Assembly (NCBI GenBank): GCA_028715725.1 | Contig: JAQURG010000002.1 | Span: 1 to 64,000 of the forward strand | Reading direction: 5' to 3' | Source of the DNA: Methylococcales bacterium | GTDB lineage: Bacteria > Pseudomonadota > Gammaproteobacteria > Methylococcales > Methylomonadaceae | Length of the DNA: 64,000 nt | In this document: one piece after another, positions 1 to 8,713 of the stretch | How the letters are laid out: every line of letters starts with the position of its first letter | Numbering within the stretch: the stretch's first letter is position 1 | Position numbers and translations under genes: made by a program | The notes under the pieces: generated by a model | Databases searched by the model: none | What the model was told of the DNA's origin: nothing | The model's input: the letters and a program-made list of their open reading frames with translations, nothing else

Positions 1-758
1 CTAGATCGCAAAATAATTGTGTTAAATTCATTGTCGGCAGGTGCTTGTGGAAAATGTGTTGTTGGAAACATTATTTTTCCTGATTCACAAAAACCTGCCC
101 AACTTTTTTTAACCCGAACTGAGGTTATCATACTTGAAAATCTGATGGAGCAGATTCGAGGTGAAAGACCAACTGACCGCAAATTCGACAAGGGAGAAGG
201 CGAGTCGGTGATGGAATTCAGGGTCTTTCCTCTGGCAGGATCGGATAACAGCCGCGTTCCCGGCAAACTGCGGGCACCGCCAAAAATCAATCTGAACGAG
301 GTCAAAAAGGAACGTTTGTTCAAATTTGACTTTTTTGGCGGCACGTGGCCGTTAATGGTCTTGGCTTTGATATCCATCGCATGGATGCATATATCCAACA
401 AGGGAGTGCGGAAATCTGGACTATACGCAACGGAGACACTCGCTGGGAGCATCCGGTTTATATCCATTTTGAAGAGTTCCAGATTCTGGAATTCAATGGT
501 AAACCTCTGACAGCAGACGATGTGAACAATTTACGCAAGGATGTTTTGACCTTGGGCCCAGGCGACGAAGTGAAACTGTTTTTCCATTTCCGGGATTTCC
601 TGGGTTGTCATGTCATGCATTGCCACAACGTTGTCCATGAAGATCCCATTATGATGATTCACTGGCACATCGACCTCCTCAAACATGGCCCCGTGTTAGG
701 CGCAATTATCGAACTGCGCTCTGTGATGCATTTAGGGACTCCGCCCGCCGGCTTTTAA
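1..758 (+). pseudogene. Multicopper oxidase, C-terminal part, frameshifted and cut by window edge
   Basis: The reading frame is open from the left edge to about 340, then coding continues in another frame from about 345 to 758. The second part carries the C-terminal cupredoxin signature of multicopper oxidases: HPVYIHFEEF, then HCHNVVHEDPIMMIHW, which supplies type 1 and type 2/3 copper ligands, with a Met ten residues after the Cys as the axial ligand. The first part (GEGESVMEFRV) looks like the region before this domain. The junction near 340-345 loses the frame in the middle of the GGT...VNGLGFDIHR stretch. Without the N-terminal cupredoxin domain, which lies outside the window, the full extent is unknown. 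The family oxidises metals, phenols or similar substrates in the periplasm. A sequencing indel cannot be excluded, but the two following genes are also unusual or broken. Confidence 0.75.
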
Positions 759-776
759 TTTGAAGAGGAATCATTA

Positions 777-1418
777 ATGAAGAGCAGAAGACAATTTTTA
801 ACCGCCAGTGCCGCCGTATTGCCAGCCCCGGCTTTATCCGCCTGCGCCGGCACCGGCGCCAGTAAACTGATAGCCGCTTCAGCGGAAAGTCAAACCTGTA
901 AAAAACCGGGCGGGCCTTCGGCAAAATATTTCCCTAATGTCGTTGTCATGACCCATACAGGACGCAAGGCCTGGTTTTACGATGATTTGATCAAGGGCGA
1001 GATCGTTGGCATCAATTTTATGTCGGTCAGGTTTGAAGAGCACTTTCCTGTCACCCAGAATCTTGCAGAAGTTCAGGAACTTATCGAAAACAAGATGGGC
1101 CGCGGGACATTTATGGTGTCAATTACAACCGACCCTGAACCCAATACTCCTGCCGTGCTCGAAGAATTCGCCAAAAAGCATGACGCGAAAGAAGGCTGGA
1201 TATTTGTAACGGGTAAACCCTCCGATATGCAAGCGCTCTATCACAAATTGGGCGTTCATAATCACGAAGGAGGTGGGGCACATCATCATATCTGGAGTTA
1301 CGGGAACGAACCTTATACACGCTGGGCGGCCTCTCATGCTATGGCAAAACCGCATCAACTCCCTGAGAGACTATTCTGGGTTAAAGTAAAAAAAGACCCG
1401 AACAGCAAAAAGGCCTAG
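777..1418 (+). CDS. SCO1/SenC-like lipoprotein lacking the CxxxC copper motif
   Basis: A 213-residue protein with a twin-arginine-like start (SRRQFLTASAAVL) and a lipobox (LSAC at about 19-22), so probably a Tat-exported lipoprotein. The thioredoxin-like SCO fold is recognisable from VGINFM, then TQNLAEVQEL, the FMVSITTDPEPNTP strand and GWIFVTGKPSDMQAL. SCO proteins normally bind copper with CxxxCP directly after the first strand. Here that site reads RFEEHFP, with both cysteines replaced by Phe. A His-rich segment (VHNHEGGGAHHHIW) lies where the family has its conserved His. The gene lies 18 bp after the multicopper oxidase remnant and 19 bp before another decayed secreted gene, so it probably belonged to a copper or oxidase locus. 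It may act as a redox-inactive chaperone or bind a different metal; this is inference. Confidence 0.75.
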   Translation: MKSRRQFLTASAAVLPAPALSACAGTGASKLIAASAESQTCKKPGGPSAKYFPNVVVMTHTGRKAWFYDDLIKGEIVGINFMSVRFEEHFPVTQNLAEVQELIENKMGRGTFMVSITTDPEPNTPAVLEEFAKKHDAKEGWIFVTGKPSDMQALYHKLGVHNHEGGGAHHHIWSYGNEPYTRWAASHAMAKPHQLPERLFWVKVKKDPNSKKA

Positions 1419-1437
1419 TGTTCGAAAGGACAATATT

Positions 1438-2130
1438 ATGAAAAATCCGTTATTAATCCAATCATTTTCCGGTACGCTGGCCTTGTTGGCCGCCGGTATG
1501 GGTGCAGCGTTAGCCGCATCTAGCCCCAGTCTGCCGACCGACCGGCCCGGGCCAGTGTGTGCCTACGCAGCAAATGTTGCCAGATGGTTCATCCAGAACC
1601 ATTTACGTAAGTCATCCCTGCCCAAATGCTCGCCCGCCCATGCCGAGTCAAACGACTGTCGGAGATACGACAACAGTGATCACGAGCCCGTCGCTCTTTG
1701 CCGAGAAGGACCCTTTTGTCGATCCGGTTCATGCCACCAATCTGCTGCCCAACTTTAACGGCAACCTGTTCGACGGCAATGGCGTGGAAATGCCGAAGAT
1801 CTTCCCATCAGTGCTGCATATCCTTACAACCTGCATAATGAACCGAAAGTGAATCCTGATTTCGGCGGCTCACGCGGCTGGGAAAACCAGTTTCAGTCGA
1901 CTAAGGATATTGGCGGTTTCTGGTTTACTTTCGGACGTTTCCAGTGATGGATGAACGCAGACGGCCCATTCGGCATGATTAACGTACCACCCGTGGATGG
2001 CGTCTGTCTAAATGGAATACCCGGCCTGCACAAACTTGATTTCACCATGAATTACGAACCATCTTCAAGGCTGCGGATGTATCAATTCGATCCAGTGCAT
2101 CATGAGACTGCGGTATTCTCTTTGCACTAA
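1438..2130 (+). pseudogene. Secreted protein of unknown function, decayed
   Basis: It begins with a good signal peptide (MKNPLLIQSFSG...AALA). The frame shifts near 1560-1570, returns to the original frame near 1800, and is then cut by an in-frame TGA at 1945-1947. Sense-like sequence continues (NADGPFGMINVPPVDGVC, then a MNYEPSS segment) to TAA at 2128-2130. At least three lesions make this a clear pseudogene. I do not recognise the family; the position beside a multicopper oxidase and a SCO-like gene suggests a periplasmic partner in the same locus. Confidence 0.6.
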
Positions 2131-2272
2131 GTTCATCTATACGATTGATCTGTCAAGATCAGAGTCCGCATAAAACAAGTATCCGCTACGTCTGGTCACA
2201 CAGGTAGCGAATTTTCTTTGTCAGCAATGAAAGCGGCCAGAAATCCTGTATGTATTATTATAAAGCCATGTT

Positions 2273-3145
2273 TCAACCCCGACTGCCATTGACATAAGCC
2301 GCTGTCAGCTCATGAGCCGGGGCTTCAAAAATCTGTTTGCATTGGCCAAACTCTATCAGGCATCCGGCCCGTTGTTCCCTGATCCAGAAAAAACCGGCGA
2401 AATTGGCGATGCGGCGGGCTTGCGCCAGATTGTGAGTTACAATCACGACCGTGTATTTATCCCGTAAACGTTGAATCAGATCCTCCACAATACCTGAAGA
2501 AATCGGGTCCAATGCACTGCAAGGCTCGTCCATTAATAATACTTGCGGCCGTAAAGCCAATGCACGGGCGATACAAAGGCGCTGCTGCTGCCCGCCGGAC
2601 AGCGCCTGAGCCGGTGATTCCAGCCGGTTTTTGACTTCATGCCACAACCCCACATCCCGCAAAACCTGCTGCATAACTTCATTCAAATCAGCCTGTTTAT
2701 TCATGCCGTATTCCCGCAGCGGCAGCTCGATGTTGCGCCGGATTGATAACGGAAACGGTACCGGTTTCTGAAATATCATGCCGATATCGCGGCGCAATCC
2801 TTGCACATCGAGGCTCGGACTTAACAAATTTGTGCTGTTAAAATGAACTTTACCCGAAACGCGGCAACCTGGAATCATATCAGTCAGCCGGTTGAGCACC
2901 GACAGAAAACTCGTTTTACCGCATCCGGACGGTCCGATCAGCGCCGTAATGCAGCCTTTATAAATATCCAGCGAAACACTCTCCAGAGCCGGTTTTGCCG
3001 CGTAATACAAAGACAGGTTTTCAACCCGGATCAGCGGTTCGGGTATGCAACAGGGAGGGCCTGACTGTAACGGCCCTAAGGTATAGGTATCATCCGTATC
3101 GGATTTATCGACTTGTTCAGATTTATTGTTTATAAAGTGACTCAT
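2273..3145 (-). CDS. pstB: Phosphate ABC transporter ATP-binding protein PstB
   Basis: This is the ATPase that powers high-affinity phosphate import through PstCA. It has Walker A GPSGCGKTS, the ABC signature LSGGQQQR, Walker B VLLMDEP followed by CSALDP, and the switch His in VIVTHN. I place the start at the ATG at 3145-3143, which overlaps the pstA stop in an ATGA arrangement; a longer frame reaching 3172 has no such support. The resulting protein of about 290 residues has an extra N-terminal stretch of some 35 residues before the ABC domain. It is the last gene of the pstSCAB operon. No phoU follows, unlike in many gammaproteobacteria. Confidence 0.95.
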   Translation of the reverse strand: MSHFINNKSEQVDKSDTDDTYTLGPLQSGPPCCIPEPLIRVENLSLYYAAKPALESVSLDIYKGCITALIGPSGCGKTSFLSVLNRLTDMIPGCRVSGKVHFNSTNLLSPSLDVQGLRRDIGMIFQKPVPFPLSIRRNIELPLREYGMNKQADLNEVMQQVLRDVGLWHEVKNRLESPAQALSGGQQQRLCIARALALRPQVLLMDEPCSALDPISSGIVEDLIQRLRDKYTVVIVTHNLAQARRIANFAGFFWIREQRAGCLIEFGQCKQIFEAPAHELTAAYVNGSRG

Positions 3146-3978
3146 ACGGTAACAACGCTCCTGTGCAGCCAATGGTTAGCCAAGCTTAGAGCGATACTGT
3201 TGATGAATAATAAAAGCAGGATCAATACCAAAGCGGATGAGTACGCATTGGCATCGCCGCCCGCCACGTTCATGGACAGATCATAAATATGCACGGATAA
3301 AGCCCGGCCGGAATCAAATAATGAATCCGGCATGCGATCGACATATCCGCTGGTAAAAATGAGGGCGGCGGTTTCAGCGACGGCTCGCCCTAACCCTAAC
3401 ATTAAACCGGCGATCAAAGCCGGGGTTGCGGCCGGCAACAGCAGATGAACCAGTGTTGCGCTCCGTGACATCCCTAAAGCAGCGGAAGCCAGCCGATAAT
3501 CATTGGGCGTTGCCTGCAAGCCTTCCTCGGCAGTACGGATCAGAATAGGCAAAATCATGCAGGCCAAGGTAAGGCCGCCTGATAAAATAGAAAAGCCCAA
3601 GCCCAGATAAATACAAAAGAAGGCATTACCGAACAGCCCGAACACGATGGATGGCACTCCCGACAGTACATCCAGACTACCTCGCACCAGACGGCCCAGC
3701 CTGCTGTTTCGCTGCGTAAATTCGCTCAATAGCACAGCGGTCGCCAGGCCAAAAGGCACTGCCGTAATTACGGCAACCAGCAAAATTAAGCCGGTAGAGA
3801 TGATAACCGGACCGATACCGCCGGAACGTCCGGCATTTCCAGGCGCTTCAACAAGAAACGACCAGGACAGGTGAGGCAATCCGTGAATAATAATATCAGC
3901 CAGCAGCCAGGCGAAGACCCCTGTGATCAGCATCGCGATCAACCAAATTAACGCCGACGCCAGCGCATTTTTAATCAT
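3142..3978 (-). CDS. pstA: Phosphate ABC transporter permease PstA
   Basis: An inner-membrane permease of 278 residues with about six transmembrane helices. The family cytoplasmic loop is visible (ATPNDYRLASAALGMSR), the EAA-type coupling region that contacts PstB, together with LGLGRAVAETAAL. It pairs with PstC to form the phosphate channel. Its start overlaps the pstC end by 8 bp and its stop overlaps the pstB start, so translational coupling is likely. Its length is normal for the family. Confidence 0.95.
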   Translation of the reverse strand: MIKNALASALIWLIAMLITGVFAWLLADIIIHGLPHLSWSFLVEAPGNAGRSGGIGPVIISTGLILLVAVITAVPFGLATAVLLSEFTQRNSRLGRLVRGSLDVLSGVPSIVFGLFGNAFFCIYLGLGFSILSGGLTLACMILPILIRTAEEGLQATPNDYRLASAALGMSRSATLVHLLLPAATPALIAGLMLGLGRAVAETAALIFTSGYVDRMPDSLFDSGRALSVHIYDLSMNVAGGDANAYSSALVLILLLLFINSIALSLANHWLHRSVVTV

Positions 3979-4825
3979 AATAGCGCTTCCGGGGAAAACA
4001 TTCAGCTATACCCACTAGTACCAATACCAGCGTCATCAAGGCTATGCCCGACACAAATAAAGCTGCGCGATGGTCACCGGTTGCATAGGCCACTTCCAGC
4101 GCAATATTCGCAGTCAGAGTGCGTACCGAATCAAAAATGCTATGCGGCTGTTCCACGACATTACCCGCGACCATTAATACCGCCATGGTTTCACCGATAG
4201 CCCTGCCTGCCGCCAGCAGTATGCCTGCGGTTATGCCCGAACGCGCGGCGGGCAAAGCCACGCCGCTGATCAAGCTCCAACGCGACAGGCCTAACGCAGC
4301 CGCACTGCGAACATAAGCGACCGGCACAGCAGCGAGTGCGGCATCGACAGTCAAGGCCACGGTAGGCAGAATCATCAGCGTCAATACCAGAATGCCGGTC
4401 AGCAAACTCACGCCGGGCGGATGCAAGCGGCCAATTAGCGGCACCAGCGTTGTCAAGCCCCAAAAACCGTAAACGACTGAGGGAACGCCTGCCAGTAACT
4501 CGACCAGACGACGATAACAACCGGCCAGAAATGGCGGCGCATAATAACGGCTGAACAGCGCCGATGCGATGCCTAAGGGCGTGGCCAGTAATATTGCACC
4601 CAGCGTTGAATACAGCGTAGCCGACAGCATCGGCGTCAGTTTATAGAGACCCTGCACCGGGTGCCAGGAGGCATCGGTTACAAAACGCATCAACGCCACA
4701 TGCTGTAGTACCGGCCAGGATTCCTTGACCAGAAATAACAGGATCAGCAGCACAATGGCTGCCGAAAGCAGCGCGCAGCTTCCCAGCAGGAAAGCCAGTT
4801 GCCTGTCAGTGCGCAACAGGAACAA
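3971..4825 (-). CDS. pstC: Phosphate ABC transporter permease PstC
   Basis: A 284-residue inner-membrane permease. Hydrophobic helices alternate with the coupling loop VPVAYVRSAAALGLSR and the typical GRAIGETMAVLMVAGN segment shared by PstC proteins. It forms the translocation pore with PstA. The start overlaps the 3' end of pstS by 20 bp, and the end overlaps pstA by 8 bp, giving a compact four-gene operon. No lesion is seen. Confidence 0.95.
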   Translation of the reverse strand: MFLLRTDRQLAFLLGSCALLSAAIVLLILLFLVKESWPVLQHVALMRFVTDASWHPVQGLYKLTPMLSATLYSTLGAILLATPLGIASALFSRYYAPPFLAGCYRRLVELLAGVPSVVYGFWGLTTLVPLIGRLHPPGVSLLTGILVLTLMILPTVALTVDAALAAVPVAYVRSAAALGLSRWSLISGVALPAARSGITAGILLAAGRAIGETMAVLMVAGNVVEQPHSIFDSVRTLTANIALEVAYATGDHRAALFVSGIALMTLVLVLVGIAECFPRKRYYD

Positions 4826-5636
4826 AGAATTGAGCCTCGATCAGGTCATTAACTTGCGGCGAACTTGCAAAATCGATGAATTGCCTGGCGACACCACCAG
4901 GCTCACCACGAGTCACCAGGTTTAACGGCCGGGATAAAGGAAAGCTGCGATTACGCACATTCTCAACGGAAGCCGCTATACCAGCCAAAGGCAGTAATTT
5001 AATGACCGCCCCTTGACCGGCCTCATATTCGGCGGCGCCGACAGAAACGTAACCGATGGCGTCGGGATTGCCTGCTACTGTTTTAATGCCTTGTTGGTTA
5101 TCGCCAATGATAACTTGCGGCTTGATGTCTGTATTTTTCAGGCTGAAATAATGCAGAAACAGCTCCAGCGTCGAACGGCCTTCTGCCTTGCTGACGACAG
5201 TAATAGCCGCATCGTTGCCGCCGACCTCTTTCCAGTTGGCAATTTTTCCGGTATAAATATCGATGATTTGCTGCTTATCCAATGCATTCACCGGATTGGA
5301 CTTGTTTAAAATGATGCTGACGCCATCCAGGGCAATGGTAAAGTTTAGCAAATCTTTTTCGTCTTCCTTAAGCCCTCTGGACGCCATGCCAATATTGGCG
5401 AGTCCGGCCCGGGCATCGCTAATTCCGCGAGAGGAACCGCCGGTCTGTACGTCCACTCTCACATTGCTGTGAAAGGACTCAAAGCGTTTGCCGATTTCCG
5501 CAGCCAAAGGCGCTATGGTGCTGGAGCCGGTTAACACCAGTTTTTCGATTTTTGTTTCATTGGACTGTATTCTCAACAATCCCCAAACTGCACCTGTAAG
5601 CACAATAAGCGTTACGACGATGCCCAGTTTTTTCAT
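4806..5636 (-). CDS. pstS: Periplasmic phosphate-binding protein PstS
   Basis: A 276-residue substrate-binding protein that delivers phosphate to PstCAB. An N-terminal hydrophobic segment (residues 4-20) serves as signal or anchor; no lipobox Cys is seen. Phosphate-contact motifs are present: TGSSTIAPLA near residue 36, GGSSRGISDARAG, and SKAEGRSTLELF; GYVSVGAAEY is also typical. It is the first gene of pstSCAB. Upstream there are only 35 bp before a truncated gene and an IS5 remnant, so the native regulatory region may have been altered. I did not find a convincing Pho box there. Confidence 0.92.
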   Translation of the reverse strand: MKKLGIVVTLIVLTGAVWGLLRIQSNETKIEKLVLTGSSTIAPLAAEIGKRFESFHSNVRVDVQTGGSSRGISDARAGLANIGMASRGLKEDEKDLLNFTIALDGVSIILNKSNPVNALDKQQIIDIYTGKIANWKEVGGNDAAITVVSKAEGRSTLELFLHYFSLKNTDIKPQVIIGDNQQGIKTVAGNPDAIGYVSVGAAEYEAGQGAVIKLLPLAGIAASVENVRNRSFPLSRPLNLVTRGEPGGVARQFIDFASSPQVNDLIEAQFFVPVAH

Positions 5637-5671
5637 GCCTGACTCCCACTGTTATTTTTGTATAAAATACA

Positions 5672-5925
5672 TTACACAGTGAATCTGACGGCCTTGCAAC
5701 AAACATTACCATTCGGGTCCAGGTAATACACATGGTTATCGATCGAAGAAATGCCGACATCCGCATTAGTATTTGAGTAATAGCGATAGTAGTAGGGTGC
5801 TGACGTTTGCGAAGCAGCTCCTGCCGGAGAAAATAATTGTGAGTAGTTTCTTTCTGCCCAATTAAACAAACAATCGGAAGCAGATATTTGTTCAGCCAGT
5901 GCGCAGGATCGCGATGGGGCTCGAT
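5672..5925 (-). pseudogene. C-terminal fragment carrying the NWAE/LFSP domain
   Basis: The only recognisable part is a C-terminal module of about 70 residues: CLFNWAERNYSQLFSP, then PYYYRYYSNTNADVG and HVYYLDPNG. The same module ends the secreted serine protease at 42100-43665 (CLLNWAEGAYSNLFSP, YTYRYYGNTNAYAG, HVYYLGPDG). The N-terminal part is lost where the plus-strand IS5 remnant begins, near 5925, so this is probably a secreted protein truncated by transposition. It lies upstream of pstS on the same strand. Confidence 0.65.
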
Positions 5926-6260
5926 TGTTATTCCGGCGACTGACGGGAGCCTGTAAGAAACTGCGCCTCATCCGGGTGGATGGCGGATATCGCGGAACCT
6001 TGCCGGAGTGGGCGGCCGACAGGTTTCAATTTGCCTTGCAGGTCGTCTTAAGGTGCGATGATCAAAAAGGGTTCAAGTTGTTGCCCAGGCGCCGGGTTAT
6101 GGAACGAACTTTCGCCTGGCTGAACCACAATCGCCGCCTCAGTAAGAATTACGAAGTCTTGCCGGAAACTGCTGAAACCTTCAGCTATCTTGCTATGACC
6201 CGCTTAATGCTCCGCCGATTGGCCGCCTGAGAAAGCTTTTCAGACGGTTTCTAATACTTT
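5925..6260 (+). mobile_element. IS5-family transposase, 3' fragment
   Basis: The frame 5925-6230 encodes the end of an IS5-type DDE transposase: IRVDGGYRGTLPEWAADRF contains the second Asp, and RRRVMERTFAWLNHNRRLSK is the family hallmark with the catalytic Glu. TYLAMTR-like ends (FSYLAMTRLMLRRLAA) complete the protein. The N-terminal two thirds are missing, so the element is inactive. It abuts and truncates the minus-strand gene remnant at 5672-5925. Confidence 0.85.
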
Positions 6261-6304
6261 AAAAGCAAACTCAGCAAAGTCTCGCCACGTATGGGCTAGA
6301 GCCA

Positions 6305-6331
6305 ACTTATCCACAAAACTTGTGGATAAGT
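6305..6331. promoter_or_regulatory. Inverted pair of consensus DnaA boxes in an AT-rich gap
   Basis: TTATCCACA at 6307-6315 and its reverse complement TGTGGATAA at 6321-6329 are both perfect DnaA-box consensus sequences. Together with their flanks they form a 12-bp perfect inverted repeat (6305-6316 and 6320-6331) with a 3-bp spacer. They sit at the start of an AT-rich gap (6261-6732) that has no gene I can support. Possible roles are DnaA titration, a relic of a replication origin from a mobile element, or chance. No dnaA or rep gene is nearby. Confidence 0.45.
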
Positions 6332-6732
6332 CTGTGGGGTTTGATATGTGGGACTAGGCTGGTTCTGACTTGAAGTCAAATTGATCAAAAACAAGTCAAT
6401 TAGCAACATAAATGGCTAAAAAACAACTAATGCAATAGGCTGAAATAGTGATTTTTCGGTAGACTTTAAAACTTCACGATGTGAACAGGCATAACATTGA
6501 TGCCACTATCAGAAGAGCTCTAATCTTTTAAATAACCAAAGTTATTTGCATAAGTAATCAATGAGCTGTAACTCCTTTATAACAAAGTACAATCAAAACA
6601 CCCATTTCAACATTACGCTCTTCCGCTATTTCTTCCAGGAACGTGAATCCAATCCATAAAATACTTTATTAAGCTACCTACCGCACATATCTTCAAAAAG
6701 ATTTCCTATATAAGTTTCAATAGCATCCATGA

Positions 6733-7542
6733 ATGCAAGCTGGAAAATACGATGAGCCAATAAATTTAAACGGCCCGCCTATCGTCAAAATGCAAGCTTC
6801 GGCCTTTCGAATTCCGACTGCTACGCCGGAATCGGATGGCACACTTGAATGGATTGCAACTACGCTGGTGCTGGTCGAAGCTGAGGCGAATGGCAAAACC
6901 GGTATTGGCTTCAGCTATGCCGATACGGCAACAGCAAGATTAATCAATGATAAATTGGCTGACGTTGTTATCGGCTGCGATGCACTGTCGGTTGGCTATT
7001 GCTGGCAGGCAATGGTTGCACAAGTTCGTAACCTAGGTCGGCCGGGTATCTGTTCGATGGCGATTTCCGCGGTTGATAACGCATTGTGGGATTTAAAGGC
7101 ACGCCTTCTCGAAATGCCATTGGTTTCCTTACTGGGTCAGGTGCGCGCGGCTGTTCCCGTTTATGGCAGCGGCGGCTTTACCTCCTGTTCGGTCGAAACT
7201 TTGCAAAAACAGCTTGTCGATTGGATCAATACCGGAATAACGCAGGTCAAAATGAAAATCGGGCGCGAGCCGGATCAAGATGTGTTTAGGGTTGCCGCCG
7301 TCCTTTGCCAGTCCTTAAATCTGCCGCTTTCGAGCCACTGTGCGCCATCGATCTATGTTCATCCTTGCTGTGCAGCACAACCGGTGCGCCATCTGGAATA
7401 TTTCTACGATCATGTGTGCATATAACACATGCTGTTCGATGGCGCGCTTGAACCGGTCAATGGCGAGTTGATTCCCGATCTTTTCCGTCCGGGTCTGGGG
7501 CTGGAGTTTAAGCATGCGGATGCAGTGCATTATGTGCTATGA
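6733..7542 (+). pseudogene. Enolase-superfamily enzyme (mandelate racemase/muconate lactonizing type), decayed
   Basis: The N-terminal capping domain is clear (LEWIATTLVLVEAEANGKTG), as is the barrel start (AVDNALWDLKARLLEMPLVSLLG, then TQVKMKIGREPDQD with the catalytic KxK-type strand). After residue about 190 the sequence jumps directly to the C-terminal part (LPLSSHCAPSIYVHP), so the metal-binding barrel strands are deleted. An in-frame TAA at 7423-7425 follows, and the same frame goes on with HMLFDGALEPVNGELIP to 7542. The original enzyme probably acted on sugar acids or similar substrates. Its neighbour is a truncated Fe-S oxidoreductase. Confidence 0.75.
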
Positions 7543-7632
7543 AGATTCCGGCACTCTGCGTATTTTATACGAGACCATGAAAGTCAAACTAAAAGGTACG
7601 CCCACCGTACTCTACATTCAGCGGAGACTTAA

Positions 7633-8640
7633 TGCCCGGTTCATGTCGATATGGCAACCTACAAGGCCGAGTTTCTGTCGCATTATTATCAGCGCAAGCG
7701 GCGTCCGCGAGAAGCTTATGCTTTCGGCTGGATTAACCGCTGGGCGCAGCTGGCAGCACTTGCACCGCGGTCTGTTAATTGGTTGGCGCAGGCCCCCGGT
7801 TTTAGCAGCCTCATGAAAACCGTGGCCGGTATGTCGCCGCAACGTCGCATTCCGCAATTTGCGCCGGAAACATTCCGGCACTGGTTTAAACAGCGAGCGC
7901 CCCGCAATCACGACAAGCCGCCGGTCATTCTTTGGCCCGATACTTTTAACAATCATTTTCATCCTGAAACCGCCAAAGCCGCCGTCGCGGCATTGGAAGC
8001 GGCGGGCTTTCAGGTACGCATTCCCGATCAGCACATTTGTTGCGGCTGTCCATTATATGACTTTGGAATGCTGGATCAGGCCAAGCGCCAATTGCAGCGA
8101 ATTCTCACCGATATGCGCCCGGCAATTGACAGCGGCATTCGTGTTGTCGGCCTGGAGCCTGCTTGTGTCGCAGTATTCCGCGATGAAATGGTGAATCTTT
8201 TTCCCAATGATGAAAGCGCGCAAAAGCTGCATCGGCAAACTTATTTTTTTAGCGAGTTTCTGCTGAAAAAAGCGCCGGATTTCCGGTTTCCGAAACTTGA
8301 GCGTAAAGCCATGCTGCACGGGCACTGCCATCAAAAAGCCATTATTAAAATAGATGATGAACAAAATTTTCTTAAGGATTTTGGGCTGGACTTGCAATAT
8401 CTCGATTCGGGCTGTTGCGGTATGGCGGGCTCATTCGGCTTTGAAAAAGACAAATATGAAGTGTCATGCCAGACAGGCGAACTGGCTTTACTGCCTGCCG
8501 TACGAGCCGCTTCGCCTGATACGTTGATAGTGGCCGATGGTTACAGTTGCCGCGAGCAGATTGCGCAAATGACTGCACGGCGCAGCCTGCATAGCGCCGA
8601 AGTCATGCTGATGGCATTGCAGAATGAATCAGCCAGGTGA
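7633..8640 (+). pseudogene. Fe-S oxidoreductase, C-terminal CCG-domain fragment of a FAD/Fe-S fusion
   Basis: The preserved part starts with CPVHVDMATYKAEF at 7633, immediately after a stop codon. This is the end of a 4Fe-4S ferredoxin-like segment, so the FAD-binding half upstream is gone. It continues with the two CCG (DUF224) domains: CCGCPLYDFG, GLEPAC, HGHCHQKA, and DSGCCGMAGSFGFEKDKY. Such proteins belong to the glycolate/D-lactate dehydrogenase-like family that passes electrons to the respiratory chain. The longest open frame with an ATG begins at 7651 and codes 329 residues, so a stable truncated product is possible. The adjoining enolase-family pseudogene supports loss of a whole catabolic unit. 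Confidence 0.7.
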
Positions 8641-8713
8641 TCTGAACACGAGCCGGACGGATTAATTAAGGCCCGCTCGGCACGCCCACCCTTAAACAGG
8701 AGACAGTATCTTT

